51,259 nucleotides of DNA from Verrucomicrobiota bacterium (GCA_016871495.1 VHDF01000032.1:1-51259); one strand, 5' to 3'; positions 18,329 through 27,769 are shown, counted from the first letter of the stretch. The notes: generated from the sequence alone by a model not told the origin. Program-made: numbers and translations.

Positions 18329-19159
18329 TCAATCGTTCACTTTCCCCAACTCAGTCGAGTCTGAACCATGCGGGCTCAGGGCCGAATTCAAAACGCGCCG
18401 GGCTTTGAGCGCAAGAAACGGCGGCAAATAACTGCTCCGATGTTCGAAGGATCCTTTGGGAAAATCCGGATGGCCGCGACGAGGCTCCACCGCGGCTTCG
18501 ATCACCATCCCCGCCCGGCAAATGCCACCCAGAATGTCCTGCAACCGGTGCAGGAACTCGGAGGTTCCCGCCTCGCGATGCAAAGCTTCCGGCCCTTCGG
18601 CAGGCAGCGGCATCCCCGCCACCGAGTGCGTTTTCACGACGTATCCTCCCGCGCGTTCATCCCAGGCCGATCCCGCCTGCAAACATGAGGGCTGCTTGTG
18701 CTGGCTCAAATACAGTCCTCCCGCCTTCAAAACCCGTGCCACCTCGGCGAAAAGTCGGTCCAACTTGGGCAAGTAACAACTGCTGACAGGCTGAAAAACG
18801 GCATCGAAGGAACCGTTCTCAAAGCAGGAAAGGTCATCCATCGAACCCTCGAATACCCGGAGCGAGAGATTCCGCCGCGCAGACACTTGACGGTCCAATG
18901 CGAGCATCTCCGGGCTTAAATCAAGCACTGTCACATCAGCTTGCGCCGCCGCCAACAATGGACCGTGCCGCCCGCCCCCGGCTGCCAAGCAAAGAATCTT
19001 CATCCCCCGCACATCCGGCCCGAGCCATCCACGGGGACAAGCGGTTCGAAGCGGATCTTGGAAGTCCGACTCCGAGGCGGTATCCACATAGGGCGCACGG
19101 ATGCGGGCGCGGAAGTCCCAAGCCCGCCGGTTGTGATCCAATGCCTCCGCGCGATGCAA
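18329..19159 (-). CDS. Class I SAM-dependent methyltransferase
   Basis: The 276-residue protein shows methyltransferase motif I (KILCLAAGGGRHGPLL, near residue 55), the acidic end of strand 2 (VTVLDLSPEMLALDR), motif II/III (FDAVFQPVSSCYL) and the post-motif region ARVLKAGGLYLSQHK. It therefore binds S-adenosylmethionine. The methyl acceptor cannot be deduced; the fold is of the Methyltransf_11/25 small-molecule type. The frame opens with TTG at 19159, and another TTG at 19141 would also keep the domain intact. It stands between the DUF1552 gene (stop 24 bp upstream) and the UxaA-type gene, in one direction, so all could be one transcript. Confidence 0.85.
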   Translation of the reverse strand: MHRAEALDHNRRAWDFRARIRAPYVDTASESDFQDPLRTACPRGWLGPDVRGMKILCLAAGGGRHGPLLAAAQADVTVLDLSPEMLALDRQVSARRNLSLRVFEGSMDDLSCFENGSFDAVFQPVSSCYLPKLDRLFAEVARVLKAGGLYLSQHKQPSCLQAGSAWDERAGGYVVKTHSVAGMPLPAEGPEALHREAGTSEFLHRLQDILGGICRAGMVIEAAVEPRRGHPDFPKGSFEHRSSYLPPFLALKARRVLNSALSPHGSDSTELGKVND

Positions 19160-19182
19160 GAGTCAGTTCGGCGACCCGCCGC

Positions 19183-20535
19183 TTACCCCAAATAAGGAAG
19201 CTGACCGGTGCTGTCGCCCAAACGCGGAGCCGCCGCTCCCATCCCCTCCATCATGTTCAAGAAGAGGTTGTTCAACGGTGTGTTGGGTGAATAACGAACA
19301 TGGCGCCCGGGTTGGAAGACTCCGCCGCCCTTGCCCGCGAGCACGATGGGAAGATCGTCGTGGTTATGCCGGTTGCCGTCGCCAATGCCACTCCCGTAAA
19401 CCACCATGCACTGATCAAGCAATGTTCCGGTCCCTTCCTTAACCCCTTTCAACCGATCCATGAAATAAGCGAACTGCTCCATGTGAAATCGGTTGATCCT
19501 GGCGATCTGCTTCTTCTTTTCAGGACTGTTGCCGTGGTGCGAAAGATCATGATGCCCATCGGATACCCCAATGAAAGGATAAGGACGATTGCTGCCGTCA
19601 TGCGCCACCACAAACGTCGAAACCCGGGTGGTATCCGTCTGAAACGCCAGCACCATCAAATCATACATCAGCCGGATGTGCTTCTCGTACTCGCGGGGAA
19701 TGCCGATCGGACGCTCTTGATCCGGCAACGCCTGAACCGCCATCTCCGCCTTTTCGATGCGTTGCTCGAGCTCGCGCACCGCCGTCAAATACTCGTCCAG
19801 TTTGCGGCGGTCGGTTATGCCCAAGTTGGACTGAAGCCGGCGTGCGTCCTCCATCACGTAGTCGAGAATGCTCTGGTGATAGATCTTGCGCCGGGCACGA
19901 GCCTCCTTCGACTCGTTCTTGGCTGGTCCGCTGAAGAGGCGTTCGAACACCAATCTCGGATCTGTTTCCGGAGGCATCGGCGTGGAATCGTTGCGCCAAG
20001 AAACATTGAAAGAGTAAGCACAGCTGTACCCGGAATCGCAATTGCCCGAAAGCTGCGCTCGATCGCAACCCAATTCCAGCGAAGCAAAACGCGTCTTGTT
20101 GCCGATCTTCTGGGCCACCACCTGATCGACGGAAATTCCCACCCTGATGTCGGCGCCTTGGGTCTTGCGCGCCTGGCATCCCGTGAGAAAGGACGCCGAG
20201 GCCCGCGCGTGATCGCCCGCCCCATCGCCATTCGCCCGCGCCTTGTCCTGGGTCAGCCCGGTCAAGACCATCAAGTCCTCCTGGTGCGGCTTCAAAGGAT
20301 CAAGAATATAGGGAAGCTCAAACTTTGCCCCCTCCGACGCCGGGGTCCAATCATCCATGTTCGCGCCATTGGGGACATAGACGAACGCCATTCGCCGTGG
20401 TGCCGAAGAAACCGCTGGCGCCGCCGCGCCCGCGGCCCGACCCAGGGGAACCATGGCATCCAACAAAGGAAGCGCCATTGCTGTGCCTGCGCCCCTCAAA
20501 AAAGTCCGCCGCGGAAGTTGCCAGGTTTTCGTCAT
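19183..20535 (-). CDS. DUF1552 domain-containing protein, Tat-exported
   Basis: The N-terminus carries a twin-arginine signal (PRRTFLRGAGTAMALPLLDA) and the 450-residue protein then follows the DUF1552 pattern: RRMAFVYVPNGANMDDWTP, HQEDLMVLTGLTQDKA, GDHARASASFLTG, and near the end DQCMVVYGSGIGDGNRHNHDDLPIVLAGKGGG. DUF1552 proteins are abundant in Planctomycetes and Verrucomicrobia, belong to the alkaline phosphatase/sulfatase-like DUF1501 neighbourhood, and normally stand next to a DUF1592/DUF1588 cytochrome-type gene. No such partner is visible here, which is unusual. The location is predicted periplasmic. Function is unknown. The ATG start at 20535 is unambiguous. Confidence 0.92.
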   Translation of the reverse strand: MTKTWQLPRRTFLRGAGTAMALPLLDAMVPLGRAAGAAAPAVSSAPRRMAFVYVPNGANMDDWTPASEGAKFELPYILDPLKPHQEDLMVLTGLTQDKARANGDGAGDHARASASFLTGCQARKTQGADIRVGISVDQVVAQKIGNKTRFASLELGCDRAQLSGNCDSGYSCAYSFNVSWRNDSTPMPPETDPRLVFERLFSGPAKNESKEARARRKIYHQSILDYVMEDARRLQSNLGITDRRKLDEYLTAVRELEQRIEKAEMAVQALPDQERPIGIPREYEKHIRLMYDLMVLAFQTDTTRVSTFVVAHDGSNRPYPFIGVSDGHHDLSHHGNSPEKKKQIARINRFHMEQFAYFMDRLKGVKEGTGTLLDQCMVVYGSGIGDGNRHNHDDLPIVLAGKGGGVFQPGRHVRYSPNTPLNNLFLNMMEGMGAAAPRLGDSTGQLPYLG

Positions 20536-20619
20536 AAATGATGGGTCAGCTAGTTAGATTAAAAACTAGCAGAAGGAGAGCCAAAAACAAGGCCGAAAAC
20601 CAAGATTCCACGCTTCCCG

Positions 20620-20749
20620 GTACATCCCGATGTTGCCGGTGATGCAGGTAGGGCGCGTCCGTCCCGGCGCGCCGCCGGAGCATGATGTTTTGCCTCCAGT
20701 GGGCGGCGGGCTGGGACAGGCCCGCCCTACCAACAACATCGGGATGCAC
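20620..20749 (-). repeat. Palindromic dispersed repeat R1, copy 2
   Basis: A second 130-bp R1 element, reverse-oriented relative to 2073-2202, with ends GTACATCCCGATGTTG (one mismatch from copy 1) and CAACATCGGGATGCAC. It fills most of the 285-bp gap between the NHL-repeat gene and the DUF1552 start, where the promoter of the latter would be expected. The flanks (20536-20619 and 20750-20820) show nothing recognisable. Confidence 0.9.
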
Positions 20750-20820
20750 CGCACGCTTCCATTCGCATGAAACCTGCGCCGCCTGAAGCGCGCTTGCCGC
20801 CTGCCCGCACGGCCGCGCCG

Positions 20821-21918
20821 TCACGGCTCGATCTTCAAAAGGCGATGATTGGTGCTGTCGGCGATGTAGAGCGTGCCGTCGCGACGGACGTGGACGCCGT
20901 GCGGTTGATTCAACTCCGCGGCTTCCGGTGGGCCGCTGAGTCCGTTCGCGCCCTTGCGACCGTTGCCCGCGACCCGAACAATCCTGCCCTCTCGAGGAAG
21001 GTATTTCCGGATCAGGTGATTCTCGGCGTCGGCGATGATGACATTGCCGTCGAGATCGAAACAGAGGTGCTTCGGGCCGTTCAGCGTGGCCTTCCGGGCG
21101 TCGCCGCCGTCTCCACTGGCGCCTTTTTCCCCGGTCCCCACAACCGTGCGAATCCGGCCTTCGCGACTGACCACGCGCAACGCGTTCCCGCCGCGTTCAA
21201 GCACGTACAGGTCGCCATTCGCCGCGGCGATCACGGCACGCGGGTCGACGAGCGGCGCGTTTACGGCGACAGCCCCGTCTTCGGGCACCCCCCGCTGGCC
21301 GTTGCCGGCGACCGTGCGGACAAGTCGCGTTTTCAGATCGACGGCGCGAATGCGGAGATTGTCGAGGTCCGCGAGATACATCTGCCCGCCCGACGGATCG
21401 AGTGAAACGCAGTAGACGTTGCCAAATCTCGCCTGCGTCGCGGGACCGCCGTCACCGCTGAAGCCGCGCTCTCCCGTGCCGGCAATCGTCGAGACTCGTT
21501 GCGTCCGGGCATTGATTCTGCGGACGCGGTTGTTCCACGTGTCCGAAACGAGAATGTCGCCGTTGGGTGCGACGGCCAGATTGTGCAGGCCGTTGAACTG
21601 CGCCTCGATCGCCGGACCGCCGTCGCCCGCATCCCCTTTGGTCCCGACCCCGGCGACGGTGGCGAGACGACCCTTTCCGTCCACGCGACCCACGCGATGG
21701 CCGTTGAGTTCGACGAAATAGAGGTTGCCGGCGCGATCGAAGCCGACGCCGAACGGAGTGTCGAGTCTGGCCTCGGTCGCCGCGATCCCGGTGGCCGGGC
21801 CGGTGCCGCCACCGGCGACGAGCACCAGCCTGGCAGCGTGGGAATCGAGAGGCGGGCTCAGGGTGGACAGGCATGCTGCGACCAGCGGGAGTGTCAACAA
21901 ACGCGTTGGATTCTTCAT
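20821..21918 (-). CDS. NHL-repeat (six-bladed beta-propeller) exported protein
   Basis: The 365-residue protein begins MKNPTRLLTLPLVAACLS, a signal peptide, and then contains at least six repeats of the NHL type. They are recognisable by phrases such as LDTPFGVGFDRAGNLYFVE, NGLHNLAVAPNGDILVSD and NGPKHLCFDLDGNVIIAD, each followed by N(H/R)-R(V/I)R and a TVAGxGxxGxxGDGGPA linker. Such propellers bind proteins or carbohydrate and a catalytic role cannot be claimed. ATG 21918 has AGGA 6 nt upstream and is chosen over 22062, because the extra 48 residues precede the signal peptide. It is downstream of the cyclase-fold gene, 360 bp away. Confidence 0.9.
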   Translation of the reverse strand: MKNPTRLLTLPLVAACLSTLSPPLDSHAARLVLVAGGGTGPATGIAATEARLDTPFGVGFDRAGNLYFVELNGHRVGRVDGKGRLATVAGVGTKGDAGDGGPAIEAQFNGLHNLAVAPNGDILVSDTWNNRVRRINARTQRVSTIAGTGERGFSGDGGPATQARFGNVYCVSLDPSGGQMYLADLDNLRIRAVDLKTRLVRTVAGNGQRGVPEDGAVAVNAPLVDPRAVIAAANGDLYVLERGGNALRVVSREGRIRTVVGTGEKGASGDGGDARKATLNGPKHLCFDLDGNVIIADAENHLIRKYLPREGRIVRVAGNGRKGANGLSGPPEAAELNQPHGVHVRRDGTLYIADSTNHRLLKIEP

Positions 21919-22278
21919 GAGGTCCTTTCGATGGCGGCCGAAGTGCGGATGACGGTGCGGGTGGCTGGGATGGGGCTCGAAAATGTCGGCCAAGCCGGGA
22001 TCACGAGAGGCGTAGGGCGGCCGGCGAATGTTGATCTCCCTTCTGAGCTGGAGTTCGCGCACAGGTTGGCCCGTAGTTTCGTTGCTCGTCGGTCAGAGCC
22101 CCACGGTGGGGGACCCTCCCTCCTCTCGCCTCGCCACAGGCCAAACTGAGCGCAACAAAACACCAGCCATTTGTGAGACACTACACTAGGTTCTGCGTCT
22201 GCTCGATGATCTTGGCTCGAAGTTCAAATGGAAACTCAGAGCCGGAAATAAACCACCGACCATTTCACGAGACAGGCA
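21919..22278. other. Intergenic segment with a possible coding remnant
   Basis: No intact gene is visible. On the minus strand around 22180-22250 the sequence can be read as SEFPFELRAKIIEQTQNLV followed by a stop, which looks like the C-terminal end of a lost protein, but I cannot identify the family. The remainder is the 5' leader of the NHL-repeat gene. Confidence 0.3.
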
Positions 22279-23445
22279 TCAGTGGGCGGAAATGGCATCC
22301 AACTCGCCGCACAGGGCGAAGGCCTTCACCGCCTGTGCCTTGGCGATGTAGGTGATGTAGTGATAATTTCCCCGGTAAAGCGAGTGCATCCACCAACGCC
22401 CGCTCTCGCGCTGCTCCCGCCGCAGCCAGGTGAGGCCGCGCTGGATGCGTGGGTCGGCGGTGGGCACGTTGCTCTGCCGCAGGAGGACGACGGCGAGCGC
22501 GGTCATATAGGCGTCGCTCTCCGGGTTCTGGGCGTCAGGCAGCCCATTGATGAGATCCACCACGGTCTTGCTCATCTCGAAGTGCCAGTCGTTGACCGCA
22601 GACATGTCGCGGATGCTCCAGCCACCGTCGGCGTGTTGCTTGGCGGAGAGCAACGCCAACGCGGCGTCACGCTCCTTCGCCGGAACCAGTTCCGGCAGGT
22701 AGTGCGCGAGTTGGAGTTTTAGGATGCGGTCGAAATCGTTCTTCGGCGCGCCGGTGCGGAGGTATTCCTTCAGCTTGGCCACGCGGCCCATCAAGGTCTC
22801 GTCCTTCAGGCCCGCGAGCCAGCCCGGCGCGGCAGTCATGGCACGCGCGGCTTGCAATGACAACTCGAAGTCCGTGGTGATGTGCGGAATCTCCACTTCG
22901 CCGTGGCTCACGAACGCGCCGTTCTCCGACTGGTGCTCGAACAAGTCGCGCATCGAGCGTTCGGTCGGCTCGGAGAGTTTGCCCGTGATGTGCCGGTCCC
23001 ATTCGGCCAGCCCAAGGCTGCGCCATACGCTGTAGAACGTGCTCGGGTAATGCTTGTGACCGCGGGTCTCCGTCTCCTTCGCCGGCTTGACCTCCTTCGG
23101 CACCGAGCCGACAAAGTCGTGGTGAACTTCCGCGCTGGCGGGACCGAATTGCTTCGTCCACGCGGTGCGCTCGGTCAAGTAGGGGCCGGTGGTGTGGCAG
23201 TTCACACAGGATTTCTCGCGGACCCACGTCAATGCGCCCTGTTCGAGATACTTCGCGGCCAACTTCAGCGACGCAGGCCCGAACTGCTTCGCGCGCGGCT
23301 CGTCGGCAGTGGGAATTGCCGGAGCCGGCGCCTCCTTCGATTCAGAGCACCATGGAACTCGTCTCGCTGCCGACCGCGCCCACTGAAGGAGGGTTGTATT
23401 CCAGACTTTGGAAAGGCCTGCGTTGCAAATCAAATACTTACGCAT
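22279..23445 (-). CDS. Squalene-cyclase-fold (prenyltransferase-like) protein with CxxCH, 5' end probably replaced
   Basis: The 388-residue frame resembles the prenyltransferase/squalene-oxidase repeat proteins of Verrucomicrobia and Planctomycetes. A CVNCHTTGPYL motif near residue 80 could bind haem. Helical-barrel repeats follow, such as LLSAKQHADGGWSI, ALAVVLLRQSNVPTADPRIQRGLTWLRREQRESGRWW, with the QxxDGGW-type motif. It is not a complete triterpene cyclase, as no DxDD motif is visible. The first ~35 residues (from ATG 23445) are unlike a signal peptide, although a c-type haem protein must be exported. They do not resemble the family and coding statistics look poor there, so I infer that the native 5' end was lost and replaced. 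Homologous sequence starts at about SKEAPAPAIPTADEP (23340). Confidence 0.65.
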   Translation of the reverse strand: MRKYLICNAGLSKVWNTTLLQWARSAARRVPWCSESKEAPAPAIPTADEPRAKQFGPASLKLAAKYLEQGALTWVREKSCVNCHTTGPYLTERTAWTKQFGPASAEVHHDFVGSVPKEVKPAKETETRGHKHYPSTFYSVWRSLGLAEWDRHITGKLSEPTERSMRDLFEHQSENGAFVSHGEVEIPHITTDFELSLQAARAMTAAPGWLAGLKDETLMGRVAKLKEYLRTGAPKNDFDRILKLQLAHYLPELVPAKERDAALALLSAKQHADGGWSIRDMSAVNDWHFEMSKTVVDLINGLPDAQNPESDAYMTALAVVLLRQSNVPTADPRIQRGLTWLRREQRESGRWWMHSLYRGNYHYITYIAKAQAVKAFALCGELDAISAH

Positions 23446-23553
23446 CCCAAACCATGCCAGTTGCGAAAGACAGGTTAACTCCCTTGCGTGGCTCCCCCGA
23501 GTTCTCTAATTCTTTCCGGGCTCCAGCCGTGGAGAGTATTCCGCCTAGGGTCC

Positions 23554-24309
23554 ATGTCCTCGATGAGTTCGAAAACCCTGGTCATCGTGCCCACCTACAA
23601 CGAGCGGGAAAATCTGCCCGCGCTGGCCGACCGCCTTCTCAAGCTGCCCATCCCGGTCGATCTGCTCGTGGTGGACGACAATTCGCCGGACGGCACGGGT
23701 CGGCTGGCGGACGAACTGGCGGCCCAACACCCAAGCATCCACGTGCTCCATCGCTCGGAAAAGAATGGACTCGGTCGGGCCTATATCGCCGGTTTCCAAT
23801 GGGCCTTGGCGCGCGATTACGAATTCATTATGGAGATGGACGGGGATTTCTCCCATGACCCGGCCGAGATTCCGAACTTTGTTCGAGCTGCGGAGCATGC
23901 CGATCTGGTCCTGGGTTCGCGTTACACCAACGGCATTCGTGTCATCAACTGGCCACTTCAACGCCTGATGTTGAGCATGGGGGCGGCGCTCTACGTGAAA
24001 CTGGTCACGGGTATGCCGGTGAACGATCCCACCGGCGGATTCAAATGCTTCCGTCGCCGGGCGCTCCAATCCATCGATCTCAACGCGGTCCGCAGCAACG
24101 GATACAGTTTTCAAATCGAAATGACGCATAAAATCTGGCGGCAAGGCATGCGCATCGGGGAAGTGCCGATCGTGTTCACCGACCGATTCCAGGGCAGTTC
24201 CAAAATGTCCCGGAAAATTGTCTATGAGGCCATCTGGATCACGTGGAGCTTGTGGTTCCAAAACGGACTGAGGCGATCCCCCAGGCCGGGCGGAGCGGGA
24301 CCCGTTTGA
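23554..24309 (+). CDS. Polyprenol-phosphate mannose synthase-like glycosyltransferase (GT2)
   Basis: The 251-residue protein is a GT-A fold family 2 glycosyltransferase of the dolichol/polyprenol-phosphate mannose synthase type, which loads a hexose onto a lipid carrier for use outside the cytoplasm. Motifs: VIVPTYNERENLP at the N-terminus, VVDDNSPDGTG, the metal-binding EMDGDFSHDP, GSRYTNG and DPTGGFKCFRR, with the acceptor-side SNGYSFQIEMTHK. No C-terminal membrane domain follows, as in the short soluble form. The ATG at 23554 has TAGGG just upstream; ATG 23563 is also possible. The frame extends further upstream, but those codons are unlike the family. priA starts 13 bp downstream. Confidence 0.9.
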   Translation: MSSMSSKTLVIVPTYNERENLPALADRLLKLPIPVDLLVVDDNSPDGTGRLADELAAQHPSIHVLHRSEKNGLGRAYIAGFQWALARDYEFIMEMDGDFSHDPAEIPNFVRAAEHADLVLGSRYTNGIRVINWPLQRLMLSMGAALYVKLVTGMPVNDPTGGFKCFRRRALQSIDLNAVRSNGYSFQIEMTHKIWRQGMRIGEVPIVFTDRFQGSSKMSRKIVYEAIWITWSLWFQNGLRRSPRPGGAGPV

Positions 24310-24322
24310 AACGGAGCGGGAC

Positions 24323-26551
24323 GTGGTCGCCCGGGTCACACTCGAAATCGCGGTGGGGCAGGAATTCGATTACCTGATCCCCGCCGAACTCCTGAACCAG
24401 GTCTTCGTCGGATCCCGGGTCAAGGTTCCTTTCGGCCGCCGCGAAGTCATGGGGTGTGTCACCGGGCTCAGCGAAACTTCCACCCATCGAAACCTCCGCT
24501 CCCTCTCCGGGGTGGTGGGCAAGCAGTCCCTGGTCACGTCCAAAGTCCTGGCCCTGACGCGCTGGATCGCCGGTTACTATTGCTGCCCGCCGGAAATCGC
24601 GTTGAAAAGCGTGCTACCCGAGGTTGTCCGCCGGGAGAAAGAAGGCTGGCGGGAGCAACTCTTTGTCCGCGTGGTTCCCGGCGCCGGCGCTTTGCCGAAG
24701 CTCACCTCACGGCAGCGGGAGGTTTGGAACATCCTGGAGGAAGAGCGAGAAATCCTGCTGCAATCGCTCCTAGCCAAAGCGGGCACCACGGCCGAAACCG
24801 TCCGGCGATTGGAAAACCGGGGATTGGTCTCGATCGGCCCGGCCAGGGTCGAGCGGGATCCCTACGCCCACGAGGAAATCCTCCCCTCGAGTCCCTTGCA
24901 ACTCAACGCCGAGCAGGCATCCGCGCTGGAGCAAATCCGCACGGCTTTGGACTCCCCCAAGCAAGGGGCGGAGAAAGCGGTTTTTCTATTGCATGGCGTG
25001 ACGGGCAGTGGAAAAACCGAAGTGTACTTGCAGGCCATCGCCCACGCGCTCGATCAAGGCCGTGGTGCCATTGTCCTCGTGCCGGAGATATCGCTGACCC
25101 CCCAAACGGTCGAACGGTTCAAGGCGAGATTCAGCACCGGTCCCAAGGCGACGCTCGTGGCGGTGCTCCACAGCCACTTGTCGGCAGGAGAACGCCACGA
25201 CGAATGGCACAAAATCCGGCAGGGACGCGCGCGCATCGCCATCGGCGCACGTTCCGCCCTGTTCGCCCCGGTGGATCCCCTGGGATTGATCATCGTCGAT
25301 GAGGAACACGAGCCTTCCTACAAACAGGAAGAGGCCCCGCGCTATCACGCGCGGGACGTCGCGGTGGTGCGCGGCGCCATGGAAGGCGCGGCGGTCGTCC
25401 TTGGCTCGGCCACCCCTTCCCTCGAGAGCTACTACAACGCGAAGCACGGCAAATACCGGCTCCTGGAACTGAAAGCCCGCGTGGACCATCAGCGGCTGCC
25501 CGTGGTGCGGATCATCGACATGCGGGCCGAGTCGCGGAAACAAAAAGGTCCGCCGGTTTTTTCGCAACTCCTTCACGAAGCCATCTTGCAACGGCTCGAG
25601 CGCCGCGAGCAGGTGATGCTGTTCCTGAACCGGCGCGGCTTTTCAACCTCATTGCAGTGCCCGAAATGCGGCTACGTGGCGGGGTGCCCCAATTGCAGCG
25701 TGACCCTCACTTATCACCGGAAACGGCAGGTGATCGCATGCCACATCTGCGGCTTCCAAGCGCCCGCCCCGGCAGAGTGTCCCGAATCGGGATGCCGGAA
25801 TCCGGCCATCCGTTACAGCGGGTTGGGGACGGAAAAAGTGGAGGACGCCCTCGCGCGAACTTATCCAAAGGCGCGAGTGCGGCGCATGGATTCCGACGTG
25901 CTGCAGCGGAAGGAAGATTACCGGACGATTCTCGGGGACTTCCGGACGGGCAAGATCGACATTCTCGTGGGCACCCAAATGATCGCGAAGGGACTGCATT
26001 TCCCAAATGTGACCCTGGTGGGGATCATTCACGCGGACCTCAGCCTGCATCAGCCGGATTTTCGGGCCGGGGAAAGGACCTTTCAGCTCCTGACACAAGT
26101 GGCAGGACGGGCGGGACGCGGCGACATCGAAGGGGAGGTTTTGGTGCAGGCGTTCACGCCATTTCATCCGGCGATCCAGTACGCGCGCCGCCATGACTTT
26201 CTCAGTTTCTACGAACAAGAGACGGAGTTTCGAGAACAGCTGTCCTACCCCCCCTCGGCGCGGGTGGCGCTGTTGATCCTGAAAGGCCGGAATGAAGAAA
26301 AAGTAAAATTCTGCTCGGAACACTTGCGAAAGGAGATCGAGGGCCGGACGGGCGCCATCAGGGACTTGATCTTGGCGGGCCCCTCCCCGGCCCCGCTGAT
26401 GCGCGCCGAAACATTCTATCGTTACCATCTCATGCTGCGCACCCGCCAGATGCTCAAACTCAGCGGGATCTTGGGCACGCTGAGGTCGGAGTGGAATCCA
26501 CCGGACGACGTCCAATGGACGATTGATATCGATCCGGTGAATCTATCCTGA
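24323..26551 (+). CDS. priA: Primosomal protein N' (replication restart helicase PriA)
   Basis: PriA recognises stalled replication forks and reloads the replisome. The 742-residue protein has the N-terminal 3'-end-binding domain (EFDYLIPAEL, VKVPFGRREVMGCV), the helicase core with Walker A GVTGSGKTEVY at 225-235, the Walker B DEEH at 326-329, and GSATPSLESYY. The zinc-binding insertion holds eight cysteines (CPKCGYVAGCPNCS, CHICG, CPESGC), the last pair with one extra residue. LVGTQMIAKGLHFPNVTLVG is motif V. The start is GTG 24323, with GGAG a few bases upstream. It follows the glycosyltransferase closely, so they may share a transcript. Confidence 0.96.
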   Translation: MVARVTLEIAVGQEFDYLIPAELLNQVFVGSRVKVPFGRREVMGCVTGLSETSTHRNLRSLSGVVGKQSLVTSKVLALTRWIAGYYCCPPEIALKSVLPEVVRREKEGWREQLFVRVVPGAGALPKLTSRQREVWNILEEEREILLQSLLAKAGTTAETVRRLENRGLVSIGPARVERDPYAHEEILPSSPLQLNAEQASALEQIRTALDSPKQGAEKAVFLLHGVTGSGKTEVYLQAIAHALDQGRGAIVLVPEISLTPQTVERFKARFSTGPKATLVAVLHSHLSAGERHDEWHKIRQGRARIAIGARSALFAPVDPLGLIIVDEEHEPSYKQEEAPRYHARDVAVVRGAMEGAAVVLGSATPSLESYYNAKHGKYRLLELKARVDHQRLPVVRIIDMRAESRKQKGPPVFSQLLHEAILQRLERREQVMLFLNRRGFSTSLQCPKCGYVAGCPNCSVTLTYHRKRQVIACHICGFQAPAPAECPESGCRNPAIRYSGLGTEKVEDALARTYPKARVRRMDSDVLQRKEDYRTILGDFRTGKIDILVGTQMIAKGLHFPNVTLVGIIHADLSLHQPDFRAGERTFQLLTQVAGRAGRGDIEGEVLVQAFTPFHPAIQYARRHDFLSFYEQETEFREQLSYPPSARVALLILKGRNEEKVKFCSEHLRKEIEGRTGAIRDLILAGPSPAPLMRAETFYRYHLMLRTRQMLKLSGILGTLRSEWNPPDDVQWTIDIDPVNLS

Positions 26552-26586
26552 GTTTCCCGTCCATCGGGGCGGGTGGAATCAAGAGT

Positions 26587-27477
26587 TCAGCGCTGATACA
26601 CCGGCCCGTTGAAGATGGGGTTCGGGTAAGGATCGACGTTGATGTATTGCCACGAGGTCACCCACTTGACGAGATGGGCGCTCCCCCCGAACAGGCCGGC
26701 CACCGCGCCCCCGGGCAATCCTTTGAGGGTGCTCTGAGCGTTCGGATTGGGAAGCTGGTACCAAGCGGCCACACCCGCGTGCCGAATGGAAATACCGTTG
26801 CCCGTGTTGCCCGGCGGGGGAACGTTGCTCGCGTCGTTGAAGTTGAAGGCATCCAACTCATTCTGTTCCCACATTTGCCAGTCGGTCCCGAGAAAATCGC
26901 TGGTCTTGTATGTCCTTCCATCCGGAGAAACGGAAGGTTTTCCAATATTATTGTATCCGCCGATGGTTCCATTCCAGCAATAGGACGTCAGCTTGACGGG
27001 ACGTCCAAGCCAAAGGGTTTTCAGTTTTCCCGTGCCCCGGGTCGCGACATCTTTCGGACACCAAGCCACCTTGTGATCGCTGAGGAATGGACCCAGCTGG
27101 CTGATCTTGAAAAACGACACTTGATTGCTGAACTGGCTGGAATTGACGTCGCGCCCGGCGGCGGAGACGACGGCGGAAGGTCCGCCAGGGATGCGCCCGT
27201 TGTTGCGAGTGGCGTAAATCCACCCGTCGGGTCCGCTTAAATCCCCTCCCCAGGTCGGGTGCGCCAAGTAATCGGCATTGTCCGTGGCGTAGAGCTGGCT
27301 GGCGAGGAGCACCTGCCGGACGTTGTTCAAATCGAGCGTCATTTGGGCCCGATCTTTGGCGCGGCTGAGGGCGGGAAGCAGCATGCCCGCCAGAATCGCG
27401 ATGATGGCGATGACCACGAGCAGTTCGATCAGGGTGAATGCGCGAACCACGGACAGGGCGGAAAATCGGGTCTTCAT
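26587..27477 (-). CDS. Type II secretion/pilin-like prepilin (second copy)
   Basis: The 296-residue protein has a short basic leader, then [19 protein letters not shown], the class III prepilin signal, followed by [20 protein letters not shown]. The remainder is a large extracellular part with many aromatic residues ([30 protein letters not shown]) and ends [20 protein letters not shown]-like sequence (actual: [14 protein letters not shown]). The family is the Verrucomicrobia/Planctomycetes group; the leader is a little longer than in the copy at 11809-12558. It is convergent with priA, about 35 bp apart. Probable role: pseudopilin or surface structure subunit, not resolved. Confidence 0.9.
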   Translation of the reverse strand: MKTRFSALSVVRAFTLIELLVVIAIIAILAGMLLPALSRAKDRAQMTLDLNNVRQVLLASQLYATDNADYLAHPTWGGDLSGPDGWIYATRNNGRIPGGPSAVVSAAGRDVNSSQFSNQVSFFKISQLGPFLSDHKVAWCPKDVATRGTGKLKTLWLGRPVKLTSYCWNGTIGGYNNIGKPSVSPDGRTYKTSDFLGTDWQMWEQNELDAFNFNDASNVPPPGNTGNGISIRHAGVAAWYQLPNPNAQSTLKGLPGGAVAGLFGGSAHLVKWVTSWQYINVDPYPNPIFNGPVYQR

Positions 27478-27537
27478 GGGGTTAATTGATCAAAGGACGA
27501 GGCTCGAAAACCTTCAAGCAGATTCCTTCGACGTCGA

Positions 27538-27646
27538 CGCATCCGCCGGTTGCTGGAACGTTCCGCTCACGGCGCTTTCATTGGACACAGCCGCGCTCCG
27601 GTGCACTGGAGCGCGACGGTGCTGAAAGCCAGTCGCAGCAGACCGC
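27538..27646 (+). repeat. Dispersed repeats: R3-like end and R4 copy 2
   Basis: Positions 27539-27580 resemble the GCATCCGCC end of R3 (GCTCACGGCGCTT). At 27592-27599 and 27608-27615, CGCGCTCC and GGAGCGCG form a stem, and 27608-27643 match the R4 copy at 12820-12856 (GCTGAAAGCCAGT). It lies upstream of the minus-strand pseudopilin gene. Confidence 0.6.
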
Positions 27647-27769
27647 GCAGTATCACCTTGCTCTTGGGGGGGCAATTACCCAGGGGCGCCCCGCGTTGCG
27701 GGTCAACTCTGGTCTGAGTGATCCTTCATCCGACCGTAGGGATCACTCAACTTTCGAACGGCCTGGTGG

